A stretch of 64,000 bases of DNA, taken from the NCBI RefSeq assembly GCF_009649225.1, contig NZ_WJPP01000003.1:186001-250000 (forward strand). Reading direction: 5' to 3'. Made by a program: the position numbers and the translations under genes. Below are positions 55,064-64,000 of the stretch, piece after piece (the first letter of the stretch is position 1; each line of letters begins with the position of its first letter). The DNA is from Spiribacter salilacus (GTDB taxonomy: Bacteria > Pseudomonadota > Gammaproteobacteria > Nitrococcales > Nitrococcaceae). The notes beneath the pieces were generated by a model, which made no database searches, was not told the origin of the DNA, and saw nothing but the letters and a program-made list of their open reading frames with translations.

Positions 55064-56055
55064 AACGGATCGCGGTGTTGGGCGCTGGCTCTTGGGGCAC
55101 TGCCCTTGCGCTGGTACTTGCACGCAATGGCCATGAGATATGTCTTTGGGGTCGCAGCGAAGACACCATGGCCATTATGCGCGAAAACCGCGTTAATGCT
55201 CGCTATTTGCCCGATCAGGTGTTGCCCCCCGCCATTACCCCAATGGCAGACCTAACCGCGGCCGTTAAAAACGCGGATGTCGTGCTCATTGCCGTGCCCA
55301 GTGCCACATTTGCTGAGCTCTGCCAAACATTGGCCACCACCTTAGTAACACCGGTGCCCATTGTTTGGGCCACTAAAGGCTTAGCCGCCAACGGGCATGG
55401 GCTGCTTCATGAAGTGGCTCAAGCCGCTCTGCCCGGCGCACCACTCGCCGTGCTTTCAGGCCCTAGCTTTGCGGCCGAGGTGGCCGCCGGGCTGCCAACC
55501 GCTATTGTATTGGCAAGCCATGATGCAAAGACGGCCAATCAGCTAACCGCCCTTTTTCATGACGAACGATTTCGGGTTTACACCAGCAACGATATGGTCG
55601 GGGTACAGCTTGGCGGCGCTGTTAAAAACGTGCTCGCCATTGCAACGGGTATCGCCGATGGCTTGGGTTTTGGTGCCAATGCAAGGGCCGGTTTAATCAC
55701 CCGTGGTTTGGCTGAAGTGCGGCGGCTAGGCGCCCATCTTGGCGCGCAAGATGCCACCCTCACCGGGCTCGCTGGCATGGGAGATTTAATTCTCACCTGT
55801 ACCGATGACCAATCTCGAAACCGACGCTTTGGCATTGCCCTGGGGCGTGGCGAGTCAGCAAACGATGCGGCTGAGCAAATCGGTCAAGTGGTGGAAGGGG
55901 CGTTTACCGCCGCAGAAGTGGCTGAAATGGCGCATCGATTAGCGGTTGAAATGCCGATCTGCCAACAGGTGCATGCGGTGTTATCGCAGAGGGTGGCTCC
56001 GCATACGGCAGCCCAACTTTTAATGGATCGTGCGCCTCGCGCTGAGTTTAATTAA
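55060..56055 (+). CDS. gpsA: Glycerol-3-phosphate dehydrogenase [NAD(P)+] GpsA
   Basis: Reduces dihydroxyacetone phosphate to glycerol-3-phosphate for phospholipid synthesis. The 331-aa protein has the nucleotide-binding [18 protein letters not shown], the active-site Lys in [13 protein letters not shown] near residue 190, and [13 protein letters not shown]. It is full length. The stop TAA shares four bases (TTAA) with the stop of convergent trmL. Confidence 0.97.
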   Translation: MKRIAVLGAGSWGTALALVLARNGHEICLWGRSEDTMAIMRENRVNARYLPDQVLPPAITPMADLTAAVKNADVVLIAVPSATFAELCQTLATTLVTPVPIVWATKGLAANGHGLLHEVAQAALPGAPLAVLSGPSFAAEVAAGLPTAIVLASHDAKTANQLTALFHDERFRVYTSNDMVGVQLGGAVKNVLAIATGIADGLGFGANARAGLITRGLAEVRRLGAHLGAQDATLTGLAGMGDLILTCTDDQSRNRRFGIALGRGESANDAAEQIGQVVEGAFTAAEVAEMAHRLAVEMPICQQVHAVLSQRVAPHTAAQLLMDRAPRAEFN

Positions 56056-56519
56056 CATCCGCCGCTATAGCCCTGCTGCCGCCAGGCTTCAAAAACTGTT
56101 ACCGCCACACTATTTGACAAATTTAAACTGCGATTACCGGGGCGCATTGGTAGCCGAAGCCGCTGCTCTGGCGCAAATAAGCTCAACACCTCGGCCGGTA
56201 ATCCAGACGTTTCACTACCAAACACCAGCGCATCATTACTACCAAAGCTCGGCTGATCAAAGCGCCGCGTTGCGCGCGTGGTTAATGCCCATAACCGCTC
56301 AGGCTGCACCGCTGTAATAAAGGCCTGCAAATCCGCATGCACCTGCAAGGCAGCTAGCTCATGGTAATCGAGCCCGGCTCGACGCATCCGTCGGTCATCC
56401 AGTACAAAACCGAGCGGTTCAATGAGGTGCAAACGCGCGCCCGTATTCGCACACAAACGAATCACGTTACCGGTGTTGGGCGGAATCTCCGGTCGATGCA
56501 GTACAACATGGCAGGGCAT
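56052..56519 (-). CDS. trmL: tRNA (cytidine/uridine-2'-O-)-methyltransferase TrmL
   Basis: A SPOUT methylase for the 2'-O position of wobble nucleotide 34 in tRNALeu isoacceptors. The 155-aa protein begins [24 protein letters not shown] and has FGSETSGLP and the C-terminal knot [16 protein letters not shown], the full TrmL signature. It lies on the minus strand between gpsA and ntrC, 19 bp after ntrC, and could share the ntrBC message. Confidence 0.95.
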   Translation of the reverse strand: MPCHVVLHRPEIPPNTGNVIRLCANTGARLHLIEPLGFVLDDRRMRRAGLDYHELAALQVHADLQAFITAVQPERLWALTTRATRRFDQPSFGSNDALVFGSETSGLPAEVLSLFAPEQRLRLPMRPGNRSLNLSNSVAVTVFEAWRQQGYSGGC

Positions 56520-56538
56520 GGGCGTAGATCATACCTGC

Positions 56539-57936
56539 TCACAGCGGCAATCGCAGATCTCTAATTTTGCGCGTTAAGGTATTGCGGCCCCAGCCAAGTA
56601 GGCGAGCGGCATCTTGGCGTCTTCCGCCTGTTCGGCGCAGCGCTGCTTCAATTAAAATCCGCTCTAAACGAGTCTGTGCATCGGCTAATGATCCCTCACC
56701 GCGCTCGGCTGTTTGTTGGTCTGCCCAACGAGCCAGCGCACTTTCCCAGTCCATTGCTGGCTCGGCAACCGCTCGCTCTTTAAGCAGTTCAGACGGCAGG
56801 TCTTCCATTTGCACTTCGCGCCCACTGGCCATCACGGTCAACCATCGGCAGGTATTTTCTAATTCACGCACATTACCTGGCCACGGCAATTGCTGAAGGC
56901 TTTGTGCCACCGCTGGGGTGAGCTGCTTTGCTTCAACATTGAGCTCTTTGGCTGCCCGCTGCAAAAAATGCGCAGCCAACGCCGGAATATCCGCCTGACG
57001 CTGACGTAAAGCGGGCACCTGAATACGAATTACATTTAAGCGATGAAACAGATCCTCACGAAACCGCCCCGCCTGTACCAACTCCTCTAAGTTTTGATGG
57101 GTGGCGGCAACAATGCGAACATCCACCCGCATCGGGGTATGTGCGCCCACCCGATAAAACTCACCATCCGCCAACACCCGCAGTAATCGGGTCTGTAACT
57201 CGGCCGGCATATCGCCGATTTCATCTAAAAACAACGTGCCGCCATCGGCCTGCTCAAAGCGCCCCCGGCGAACTTGGTGGGCCCCAGTAAAAGCGCCTTT
57301 TTCATGGCCAAACAGCTCTGATTCCATTAAATCACGTGGTATTGCCGCCATATTTAACGCAATGAACGGGGCGTTTGCCCGGGGGCTGTGTCGGTGCAGC
57401 GCTCGGGCCACAAGCTCTTTACCGGTGCCGGATTCTCCATTAATTAACACGGTAATATTTGAGCGAGACAACCGCCCAATGGCACGAAACACCTCCTGCA
57501 TGGCCGGGGCTTCGCCAATAATTTCGGGCATATCTTCACGCCCAGCCGAGGGCGCGGCCGTGCTCCGAGCCGCCGCCGCGGCACGGCGCACCAGCTCAAC
57601 CGCCTCTTCCATATCAAAGGGCTTTGGCAGGTACTCAAATGCCCCCCCTTCATAAGCCGACACGGCGGCATCCAAATCTGAGTGCGCCGTCATAATAATG
57701 ATGGGTAAGTCTGGGTACGTTGAATGCACCCGCTCCATTAAATGCAGGCCATCAAAACGCGGCATCCGAATATCGCTAATTAAAACATCCGGTTGTTGGC
57801 GCTCTAGCTGCGCTAACGCCTCTTCTGCCGTTTCAAAATCAACCGCGTCAATACCTGCCCGCTCAAGGGCTTTTTTTAGCACCCAGCGAATCGATCGATC
57901 GTCATCCACAATCCAGGCTGTGATTTGATCACTCAT
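56539..57936 (-). CDS. ntrC: Nitrogen regulator NtrC (sigma-54 activator)
   Basis: A response regulator that activates sigma-54 promoters under nitrogen limitation. The 465-aa protein has a receiver with intact VDDDRSIRW, phospho-Asp in LISDIRMP and Lys in LPKPFD. The AAA+ domain follows, with Walker A GESGTGKE, the sigma-54 contact loop GAFTGA and Walker B GGTLFLDEIGD. The Fis-type helix-turn-helix at the end is RRQDAARLLGWGRNTLTRKI. It overlaps ntrB by eight bp. The targets include, by inference, the dyads upstream of glnA in this window. Confidence 0.97.
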   Translation of the reverse strand: MSDQITAWIVDDDRSIRWVLKKALERAGIDAVDFETAEEALAQLERQQPDVLISDIRMPRFDGLHLMERVHSTYPDLPIIIMTAHSDLDAAVSAYEGGAFEYLPKPFDMEEAVELVRRAAAAARSTAAPSAGREDMPEIIGEAPAMQEVFRAIGRLSRSNITVLINGESGTGKELVARALHRHSPRANAPFIALNMAAIPRDLMESELFGHEKGAFTGAHQVRRGRFEQADGGTLFLDEIGDMPAELQTRLLRVLADGEFYRVGAHTPMRVDVRIVAATHQNLEELVQAGRFREDLFHRLNVIRIQVPALRQRQADIPALAAHFLQRAAKELNVEAKQLTPAVAQSLQQLPWPGNVRELENTCRWLTVMASGREVQMEDLPSELLKERAVAEPAMDWESALARWADQQTAERGEGSLADAQTRLERILIEAALRRTGGRRQDAARLLGWGRNTLTRKIRDLRLPL

Positions 57937-58987
57937 CGGTTTCCTCCAGCGGTAACCAGACGGTAAAAAGCGTATGCCCGGGTTCGCTATTGCACTCGAT
58001 TAACCCGCCATGCCGGTCTACCAAATTTTGTGCAATCGGCAAACCAATGCCTGTCCCTTCTGGGCGACCGGTCACCATGGGGTAGAAAATTCGATCTTGT
58101 AGTGCCAGCGGTATCCCTGGACCGTTATCAACAATATCGATGCGCAAGACGAGTCGGTGCTGACGGTTACCAATCGTAAATCGCCGCTGGCTGCGGGTAC
58201 GCAACAGGATTTCACCCTCACCATCCAGCGCCTGTAGCGCATTACGCACAATATTCAGCAGCGCTTGTATGAGCTGATCACCCGCAGCGGGCAGGGGCGG
58301 TAAACTGGGGTCGTAGTCCCGCCGAATCACTACCCCTTCTGGCGCTTCAGCCACCGCCAAATGACGCACTCGCTCTAAAATTTCATGCACATTCGTGGGC
58401 TGTTTTTCTAGCCGACTCTCTGGCCCCAGCAGGCCATCTACCAATGCCCGCAGACGATCTGCTTCGTTAATAATGATTCGCGTATATTCTTGTAGCTCTT
58501 CGCGACCGAGCTCTGACTCCAACAGCTGTGCTGCACCACGCAAGCCCCCAAGGGGGTTTTTAATTTCATGCGCTAACCCGCGCACCAATTCTCGAATGGC
58601 CGCATTTTGCGCAATCATGCGATTTTCTCTTGAAATGCGCAGATGCCGATCAATATGTTCTAGCTCCAACAGTAAACGCCCACCCGGCAGGGGCGTGACG
58701 GCACAATCCAGCGTTACGGTTCTCTCACCACTCAACGCCACACGAATTTCACGCTCGGCATAACTCGCGCCCTGATCTTGTGCATGCGCGATGGCCGCAT
58801 TTAAGACAGCCAACCCGGGGGCAACGCTTAATAGCGACTCCCCAATGGCCTGCCGCGCGCTGAGTTGCAACAACGCCTCACCCACCGCATTGAGCCACTG
58901 CACATTGAGTGCTTGGTCCAGCACGATCACCGCGCTACTGAGATTATCGAGGATCTCGCTAGTGGCATTTTGAGGTGGTTTAATCAT
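57929..58987 (-). CDS. ntrB: Nitrogen sensor histidine kinase NtrB
   Basis: A cytoplasmic kinase/phosphatase that controls NtrC phosphorylation in response to PII. The 352-aa protein has an N-terminal PAS domain (LDNLSSAVIVLDQALNVQWLN), the HisKA site GLAHEIKNPLGGLRGAAQLLE with the phospho-His, an N box (NIVRNALQAL), G1 DNGPGIP and G2 GTGIGLPIAQNL. It has no membrane segments, as expected. The gene follows glnA after a hairpin terminator. Confidence 0.97.
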   Translation of the reverse strand: MIKPPQNATSEILDNLSSAVIVLDQALNVQWLNAVGEALLQLSARQAIGESLLSVAPGLAVLNAAIAHAQDQGASYAEREIRVALSGERTVTLDCAVTPLPGGRLLLELEHIDRHLRISRENRMIAQNAAIRELVRGLAHEIKNPLGGLRGAAQLLESELGREELQEYTRIIINEADRLRALVDGLLGPESRLEKQPTNVHEILERVRHLAVAEAPEGVVIRRDYDPSLPPLPAAGDQLIQALLNIVRNALQALDGEGEILLRTRSQRRFTIGNRQHRLVLRIDIVDNGPGIPLALQDRIFYPMVTGRPEGTGIGLPIAQNLVDRHGGLIECNSEPGHTLFTVWLPLEETDE

Positions 58988-58991
58988 GGTA

Positions 58992-59019
58992 AAAGCCCCT
59001 GCCGTATCACAGGGGCTTT
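58992..59019 (-). terminator. Hairpin terminator between glnA and ntrB
   Basis: On the minus strand, AAAGCCCCTG and CAGGGGCTTT form a perfect ten-base stem with an eight-base loop, followed by a short T-run. It lies between the glnA stop and the ntrB start. As in enteric bacteria it should separate abundant glnA message from lower ntrBC expression. Confidence 0.8.
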
Positions 59020-59029
59020 GCGCTATCGC

Positions 59030-60445
59030 TTAAACGCTGTAGTACAGGTCAAATTCCAGTGGATGCGTTGTCATACGCAGCTGCTGGACTTCCTCTCGCT
59101 TAAGCGCCAAGTAGCCATCGATGGAATCATCGGTAAAGACACCACCCGCTTTCAGGAACTCACGATCCTGATCGAGGGCATCAAGGGCCTCTTCCAACGA
59201 GAAGGCAACCTTGGGAATATCCGCCTCTTCCTCAGGCGGCAAATCGTAGAGATCCTTATCCATGGCATCGCCAGGGTGAATCTTATTCTGAATGCCATCA
59301 AGGCCTGCCATCAGCATGGCGGCAAAGCAGAGATACGGATTAGCGGTGCTATCGCCAAAGCGTAACTCAACCCGACGCGCCTTAGGATTGGACACCCACG
59401 GAATACGCACCGAAGCCGACCGATTACGTGCGGAGTAGGCCAGCAGAACCGGCGCTTCAAAACCCGGCACCAAACGCTTGTAGCTGTTGGTAGATGCGTT
59501 GGCAAACGCGTTCAGCGCTTTGGCATGCTTAATGATGCCGCCAATGTAGTACAGCGCGGTTTCAGACAGTCCGCCGTACTGATCACCGGCAAACAGCATT
59601 TCACCCGTCTTACCAATTGACTGATGCACGTGCATACCGCTGCCGTTATCGCCAACAACTGGCTTTGGCATAAAGGTAGCCGTCTTACCGTAAGCGGCGG
59701 CAACGTTGTGAACCACATATTTTAGGGTCTGCACTTCGTCGGCCTTTTTCACCAACGTATTAAAGCCCACACCAATTTCACACTGCCCCGCGGTGGCTAC
59801 CTCATGATGATGCACCTCGGTTTCTTGGCCCATATCGGTCAGTGCTTCGCACATGGCCGAGCGCATATCATGCAGGCTATCTACCGGTGGTACCGGAAAG
59901 TAGCCGCCCTTCACACCGGGGCGATGGCCCATGTTGCCATCGGGATAAACCCGCTCAGCATTCCAGTGTGCTTCTTCAGAGTCGATCTTAAAGAAACAAC
60001 CGCTCATGTCGTTGCCCCAGCGGACATCGTCAAAAACAAAGAATTCGTTTTCTGGGCCAAAGTAGGCAACATCGCCCACACCCGTAGACTGCAGGTAGGC
60101 CTCGGCACGGCGCGCAATAGAACGCGGATCACGCTCATAGCCCTGCATCGTGTTTGGCTCAATAATGTCGCAGACCAAAATCAGGGTCGAATCATCAAAA
60201 AACGGATCGAGAACAGCCGTTTCCGGATCCGGCATCAAAATCATGTCAGACTCATTAATGCCTTTCCAACCCGCAATCGAAGAACCATCAAACATCTTAC
60301 CTTCGGTAAAGAAATCGGCATCGACGGTATGGGCCGGCATGGTGACATGCTGCTGCTTGCCCTTGGTATCGGTAAACCGTAAGTCAACGAAGCGCACCTC
60401 GTTTTCTTCGATCATTTTGAGAACGTCATCAGCGCTCATCGTCAT
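59030..60445 (-). CDS. glnA: Glutamine synthetase type I (adenylylated class)
   Basis: Makes glutamine from glutamate, ammonia and ATP. The 471-aa protein has FDGSSIAGW, the metal-site [32 protein letters not shown], the Pro-rich [13 protein letters not shown] and the adenylylation-site motif DLYDLPPEE with Tyr near residue 398. That motif places it in the GSI-beta class controlled by GlnE. The ATG at 60445 has GGAGG seven bases upstream; an earlier start at 60469 is less likely. Confidence 0.97.
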   Translation of the reverse strand: MTMSADDVLKMIEENEVRFVDLRFTDTKGKQQHVTMPAHTVDADFFTEGKMFDGSSIAGWKGINESDMILMPDPETAVLDPFFDDSTLILVCDIIEPNTMQGYERDPRSIARRAEAYLQSTGVGDVAYFGPENEFFVFDDVRWGNDMSGCFFKIDSEEAHWNAERVYPDGNMGHRPGVKGGYFPVPPVDSLHDMRSAMCEALTDMGQETEVHHHEVATAGQCEIGVGFNTLVKKADEVQTLKYVVHNVAAAYGKTATFMPKPVVGDNGSGMHVHQSIGKTGEMLFAGDQYGGLSETALYYIGGIIKHAKALNAFANASTNSYKRLVPGFEAPVLLAYSARNRSASVRIPWVSNPKARRVELRFGDSTANPYLCFAAMLMAGLDGIQNKIHPGDAMDKDLYDLPPEEEADIPKVAFSLEEALDALDQDREFLKAGGVFTDDSIDGYLALKREEVQQLRMTTHPLEFDLYYSV

Positions 60446-60493
60446 TGTTAAACCTCCAATAGGATTCAAAAAAGGGTTATCCGTCTAATAGCA

Positions 60494-60510
60494 AGCATTT
60501 TTCATGCCAA
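60494..60510 (-). promoter_or_regulatory. Sigma-54 promoter of glnA
   Basis: Minus-strand TTGGCATG-N4-ATGCT matches the consensus TTGGCAYR-N4-TTGCW with one mismatch at the first base of the -12 part. Transcription should begin near 60484, giving a leader of about 40 bases before the glnA ATG. Two NtrC-type dyads lie upstream at fitting distances. Confidence 0.82.
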
Positions 60511-60549
60511 CCGCAGAAACGCACCAAAAAAAGACATACACGACAAAAA

Positions 60550-60566
60550 CGCACTGTTTTTGTGCG
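60550..60566. promoter_or_regulatory. NtrC-binding dyad (proximal)
   Basis: CGCACTGTTTTTGTGCG has five-base arms with a seven-base spacer, the layout of the enteric NtrC site (TGCAC-N7-GTGCA) but with C/G at the outer ends. Its centre is about 74 bases upstream of the predicted glnA start. Confidence 0.65.
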
Positions 60567-60580
60567 GCGGCGGTTTATCG

Positions 60581-60597
60581 TGCACCATAACAGTGCG
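60581..60597. promoter_or_regulatory. NtrC-binding dyad (distal)
   Basis: TGCACCATAACAGTGCG matches TGCAC-N7-GTGCA except for the last base. Its centre is 31 bp from the proximal dyad, about three helical turns, similar to the spacing of the two strong NtrC sites of the enteric glnA promoter. It also lies between glnA and the divergent glyQ promoter. Confidence 0.72.
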
Positions 60598-60624
60598 AGG
60601 TGAGAATGGCTAGCCGTTACCAGA

Positions 60625-60653
60625 CTGACAGCCCGTTATGAGCCGGCTATACT
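60625..60653 (+). promoter_or_regulatory. Sigma-70 promoter of glyQ (leaderless)
   Basis: CTGACA (60625-60630), exactly 17 bp, then TATACT (60648-60653). The ATG at 60661 lies seven bases after the -10, where transcription normally begins, so the mRNA should have no or almost no leader. No Shine-Dalgarno precedes the start. Confidence 0.7.
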
Positions 60654-60660
60654 CGTGACT

Positions 60661-61560
60661 ATGACTTTTCAGCAATTAATTCTCTCGCTCCAAACCTATT
60701 GGGCGCAGCATGGCTGCGTTGTCATGCAGCCGCTTGATATGGAGGTTGGAGCAGGCACCTTTCACCCGGCCACCTTTTTGCGGGCCATTGGCCCAGAGCC
60801 CTGGCGCGCCGCTTACGTTCAGCCCTCGCGCCGGCCAACCGATGGTCGCTACGGTGAAAACCCCAATCGCCTGCAACATTATTACCAGTTCCAGGTGGTT
60901 TTAAAGCCCTCGCCAAAAGATTTCCAAGCCCTTTATTTAGGCTCCCTTGAAGCACTTGGCATCAACCCGCTAGTGCATGACATTCGATTTGTCGAAGACA
61001 ACTGGGAGTCTCCCACTCTCGGTGCTTGGGGGCTCGGCTGGGAGGTATGGCTGAATGGCATGGAAATTACTCAGGTCACCTATTTCCAGCAAGTTGGGGG
61101 TATTGACTGCCATCCCGTGATGGGCGAGCTGACCTATGGGTTAGAGCGCATTGCCATGTATTTGCAGGAAAAAGAAAGCGTGTATGACCTGATTTGGACC
61201 GATGGCCCTGATGGCCCGGTTACCTACGGTGATGTGTATCTCCAAAACGAAAAAGAACAATCTCGCTATAACTTTGAATTGGCCGACGTTGAAACTTTAT
61301 TTGCGGCCTTCGATGGCTATGAGCGAGATGCTCAGCGATTAATCGAGCTAGAGCTACCGCTGCCAGCTTATGAAATGACGCTAAAAGCCTCGCACACCTT
61401 TAACCTGCTCGACGCTCGGCATGCTATTTCGGTAACCGAGCGGCAGGCGTACATTTTGCGGGTGCGCAGCTTAGCGCGTGGTGTTGCGGCGGCTTACTAT
61501 GCATCGCGCGAAGCACTCGGTTTTCCATTGGCCGGGTTACCTAAGGCAGGCGCTGCATGA
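60661..61560 (+). CDS. glyQ: Glycine--tRNA ligase alpha subunit
   Basis: Catalytic subunit of the tetrameric glycyl-tRNA synthetase. The 299-aa protein begins [19 protein letters not shown] and has [52 protein letters not shown] and [15 protein letters not shown], all family signatures. A GTG two codons earlier (60655) is possible, but the promoter placement favours the ATG at 60661 on a leaderless message. It overlaps glyS by ATGA. Confidence 0.97.
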   Translation: MTFQQLILSLQTYWAQHGCVVMQPLDMEVGAGTFHPATFLRAIGPEPWRAAYVQPSRRPTDGRYGENPNRLQHYYQFQVVLKPSPKDFQALYLGSLEALGINPLVHDIRFVEDNWESPTLGAWGLGWEVWLNGMEITQVTYFQQVGGIDCHPVMGELTYGLERIAMYLQEKESVYDLIWTDGPDGPVTYGDVYLQNEKEQSRYNFELADVETLFAAFDGYERDAQRLIELELPLPAYEMTLKASHTFNLLDARHAISVTERQAYILRVRSLARGVAAAYYASREALGFPLAGLPKAGAA

Positions 61561-63662
61561 GTCAAAACACCGCCCCCCTATTATTTGAGCTGGGTACCGA
61601 AGAACTGCCCCCCGGCGCGTTAAAATCACTTCAAACGGCGTTGGTTGAAAAGATACGCGACGGGCTGGATCGTGCCGAACTGACGCATGGCGCCTTAACC
61701 GGCTATGCCGCCCCCCGACGGCTGGCTGTGCAAGTCAGCGAAGTCATTATTGAGCAAGCAGACCGGTCGTTTGAGCGACGCGGCCCCGCATTGGCAAGCG
61801 CGTTTGACGACGCCGGTAATCCGACCCGCGCGGCCGAAGGGTTTGCCCGCTCCTGCGGTGTCAGCGTTAATGCGCTAGAGCGCCTCGAAACCGACGAGGG
61901 CGCCTGGCTAGTCCATCGTGGCATAGAACCTGGGCAACCCACAGCCAGCCTTTTACCGGGCATTATCGAACAGGCCCTCAACCACTTACCCATTCCCAAA
62001 CGAATGCGTTGGGGCAGCGAAACCCTGGAGTTTGTCCGCCCGGTGCATTGGGTGGTGTTACTGCTGGGCGATCAAGTGGTACCCGCAAGCTTTTTTGGCG
62101 TAACCGCTGATCGCAACAGCCAGGGGCATCGCTTTCATCACCCTGATCCCATAGCGATTACCTCGGCATCGACCTATGTCGAGCAACTTCATCGTGGCCA
62201 TGTCATGGTCGATTTTGCTGCGCGGCGCGCCTCGATTCGTGAGCAGGTGATGGCAGAAGGCGAGCGTTTAGGCGGACAGGCAATGATTGAGGATGGATTG
62301 CTTGATGAGGTCACCGCCTTGGTGGAATGGCCCGTCGCGCTATCGGGCAGTTTTGCGAAAGACTTTTTGCGCGTGCCCGCAGAAGCCCTAATCTCGAGCA
62401 TGCAGGAGCATCAACGGTATTTTCCGGTAAAAGATCAGCAGGGCGCGTTGCTACCGCATTTTATCACCGTGGCCAATATTGATAGCCAAGCGCCTGAACA
62501 AGTAATTGCCGGTAATGAACGTGTGATTCGGCCAAGGCTTGCCGATGCCGCGTTCTTTTGGGATCAAGATCGCCATCAAGCACTGGGCGATCGGCTCAGT
62601 TCACTCGAGCAAGTGGTTTTTCAAAAATCACTGGGTAGCGTTGCCGATAAGTCACAGCGTGTGGCACAGCTTGCCGAGGGATTAGCCGATACCTTTGGGG
62701 TCAGCGCCACTGATGCTAAACGCGCCGGGCAGCTCTCACGCGCTGATTTAGTCACCGAAATGGTGGGCGAGTTCCCTGATCTGCAAGGCATCATGGGCCG
62801 GTACTACGCACTAGAAAGTGGTGAAAACCCGGCCGTAGCCGCGGCACTTGATGAGGGGTATCAACCGCGCTTCTCGGGTGATGCCATCGCGCCATCGGCC
62901 TTAGGCCAGTTGCTTGCCGTTGCCGAGCGGATCGACACCCTCACGGGTATCTTCGCCATTGGCAAAGCACCCACTGGCGCCAAAGACCCCTTCGCCCTGC
63001 GCCGTGCTGCACTGGGCTTGCTCCGCACGTTAATCGAAGCCGAGCGCGATATGGATCTAACCGCGCAATTTACCGCGGCGGCCAGTAGCCAGCCAGCCGC
63101 GGTAGAGGCTTCTAAGCAGGTTTCGGCTCTGGTTGATTTTTGCTTAGAAAGACTACGTGCGCTGTATCACGAACAAGGCTTTGCGGCTGAGTTGTTTGAA
63201 GCCGTGCGCACCGTCATCGATCCTAATGCCTTTTCACCATTAGACTTTGACCGGCGGCTTCGCGCCTGTCAGGCCTTTGCGCAGCTGCCTGCTGCCGCCA
63301 GTTTAGCCAGTGCTAACAAGCGTATCCGCAACTTACTCAGAAAAGCGGAAAGCGATGCGGCCGCAGCGGTTACCCAAACAACCGTCAATCCGGCGCAATT
63401 CGAGCAGACTGCGGAATCTGACCTGTTTGAGGCAGTTACCCACCGTCAGGCAACGCTGCAATCACACATCGACCAGGCACAATACGCCCAAGCATTAGCG
63501 TTGCTTGCCGAGCTAAAAGAGCCAGTGGATCAATTTTTTGATCAGGTTATGGTGATGGCAGAGGATCCTGCCATTCAGAAAAACCGTTTGGCGTTGCTGC
63601 ATCTATTGCAACAGCAGTTTCTGGCCATTGCCGATGTCTCGGCATTAACTGAATCAGGTTAA
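61557..63662 (+). CDS. glyS: Glycine--tRNA ligase beta subunit
   Basis: The tRNA-binding and structural subunit of glycyl-tRNA synthetase. The 701-aa protein starts with [18 protein letters not shown] and shows [43 protein letters not shown] and [15 protein letters not shown]. The anticodon-binding DALR-like domain lies at the C-terminus. It is full length. gmhB follows after three bp. Confidence 0.97.
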   Translation: MSQNTAPLLFELGTEELPPGALKSLQTALVEKIRDGLDRAELTHGALTGYAAPRRLAVQVSEVIIEQADRSFERRGPALASAFDDAGNPTRAAEGFARSCGVSVNALERLETDEGAWLVHRGIEPGQPTASLLPGIIEQALNHLPIPKRMRWGSETLEFVRPVHWVVLLLGDQVVPASFFGVTADRNSQGHRFHHPDPIAITSASTYVEQLHRGHVMVDFAARRASIREQVMAEGERLGGQAMIEDGLLDEVTALVEWPVALSGSFAKDFLRVPAEALISSMQEHQRYFPVKDQQGALLPHFITVANIDSQAPEQVIAGNERVIRPRLADAAFFWDQDRHQALGDRLSSLEQVVFQKSLGSVADKSQRVAQLAEGLADTFGVSATDAKRAGQLSRADLVTEMVGEFPDLQGIMGRYYALESGENPAVAAALDEGYQPRFSGDAIAPSALGQLLAVAERIDTLTGIFAIGKAPTGAKDPFALRRAALGLLRTLIEAERDMDLTAQFTAAASSQPAAVEASKQVSALVDFCLERLRALYHEQGFAAELFEAVRTVIDPNAFSPLDFDRRLRACQAFAQLPAAASLASANKRIRNLLRKAESDAAAAVTQTTVNPAQFEQTAESDLFEAVTHRQATLQSHIDQAQYAQALALLAELKEPVDQFFDQVMVMAEDPAIQKNRLALLHLLQQQFLAIADVSALTESG

Positions 63663-63665
63663 CCC

Positions 63666-64000
63666 ATGGGTCCACGAGCCATCTTATTGGATCGTGACGG
63701 CGTCATTAACGCAGATTCTCCAAATTACATCCTTAGCCCCGAGCAATGGGAGGCACTTCCCGGCAGCTTGGCGGCCATTGCCCAGTTAAACCAGGCCGGT
63801 ATGTTGGTGGGTGTTTGCTCTAATCAATCCGCCGTGGGGCGCGGGATGATGAGCCAACAAACGCTCAATGCCATTCACCAGCGTATGCAGGCGCAACTAA
63901 AAGCCAACGGGGCGCATCTTGATGCCATTGCCGTCTGCCCCCATGCACCGGAAAGTCAGTGTGATTGCCGAAAACCCAAGCCGGGGCTGATTTTACAAAT
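63666..64000 (+). CDS. gmhB: D-glycero-beta-D-manno-heptose 1,7-bisphosphate 7-phosphatase (partial)
   Basis: A HAD-superfamily phosphatase of heptose (LPS core) synthesis, cut by the right edge of the window after about 111 residues. The visible part has the nucleophile motif LLDRDGVIN near residue 8, SNQSAVGRG near 52 and the zinc-binding Cys/His loop CPHAPESQCDCRKPKPG near 90-107, which separates GmhB from other HAD enzymes. The glyS-gmhB order is common in gammaproteobacteria. Confidence 0.92.
   Translation, partial: MGPRAILLDRDGVINADSPNYILSPEQWEALPGSLAAIAQLNQAGMLVGVCSNQSAVGRGMMSQQTLNAIHQRMQAQLKANGAHLDAIAVCPHAPESQCDCRKPKPGLILQ

Overview
This 64 kb window is a dense, ordinary-looking chromosomal stretch of a gammaproteobacterium. 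The evidence is gene order known from that class: glnA-ntrB-ntrC, lptM-lysA-dapF-DUF484-xerC, hslV-hslU-DUF971-ubiE-ubiJ-ubiB, yibN-secB-gpsA, hemC-hemD-hemX-hemY and glyQ-glyS-gmhB. I cannot name the genus. No tRNA, rRNA, insertion sequence, prophage, CRISPR array or recognisable defence island was seen. Genes are packed very tightly: about eighteen adjacent pairs overlap by ATGA, and four convergent pairs overlap at their 3' ends.

Region by region. 1-983: the 3' end of topA and tsaC. 997-10054 (minus): a formate dehydrogenase operon with a Tat-exported Cys-type molybdo/tungsto catalytic subunit, a ferredoxin-like beta subunit, a cytochrome b gamma subunit, a small Tat protein, a TorD-like chaperone, a four-cluster iron-sulfur protein, a small lipoprotein and three uncharacterised accessory proteins. 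10124-15790: molybdenum-cofactor genes on both strands (Asp-box propeller protein, yqeC, moaD-like, a mobA-moeA fusion; moaE, moaA, DUF6494). These plausibly supply the cofactor for the dehydrogenase. fdhD, moaC and mog are not in the window. 15820-19744: a STAND-like ATPase/TPR protein, a biotin-ligase-like protein and hemF, translationally coupled. 19952-25762: pyruvate dehydrogenase complex (aceE, aceF, lipoyl-bearing lpdA). 25769-35591: a KAS III-like protein lacking two catalytic residues, a 1601-aa NAD-glutamate dehydrogenase, an esterase, malic enzyme and a quinone oxidoreductase.

35571-39526 (minus): haem genes hemC, hemD, hemX, hemY. They are followed upstream by a LytTR regulator whose receiver domain has lost its phosphorylation residues. 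40490-51724: argH, an esterase on the minus strand, lptM-lysA-dapF-DUF484-xerC, hslVU and ubiquinone genes ubiE-ubiJ-ubiB. 51714-56519: ctpA and envC (minus), yibN-secB-gpsA (plus), trmL (minus). 56539-60445 (minus): nitrogen control, glnA then ntrB-ntrC. The glnA control region has a near-consensus sigma-54 promoter and two NtrC-type dyads, and a hairpin terminator lies between glnA and ntrB. 60661-64000: glyQ, glyS and the start of gmhB; glyQ has a good sigma-70 promoter placed so that its mRNA should be leaderless.

Themes: respiratory formate oxidation with its cofactor supply, central carbon and glutamate metabolism, haem and quinone synthesis, and nitrogen regulation. I found no clear new multi-gene system. 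The best candidates for new biology are single proteins: the degenerate-receiver LytTR regulator, the KAS III-like protein, the arginine P-loop STAND/TPR protein with its ligase-like neighbour, and the uncharacterised accessory genes of the formate dehydrogenase and cofactor operons.
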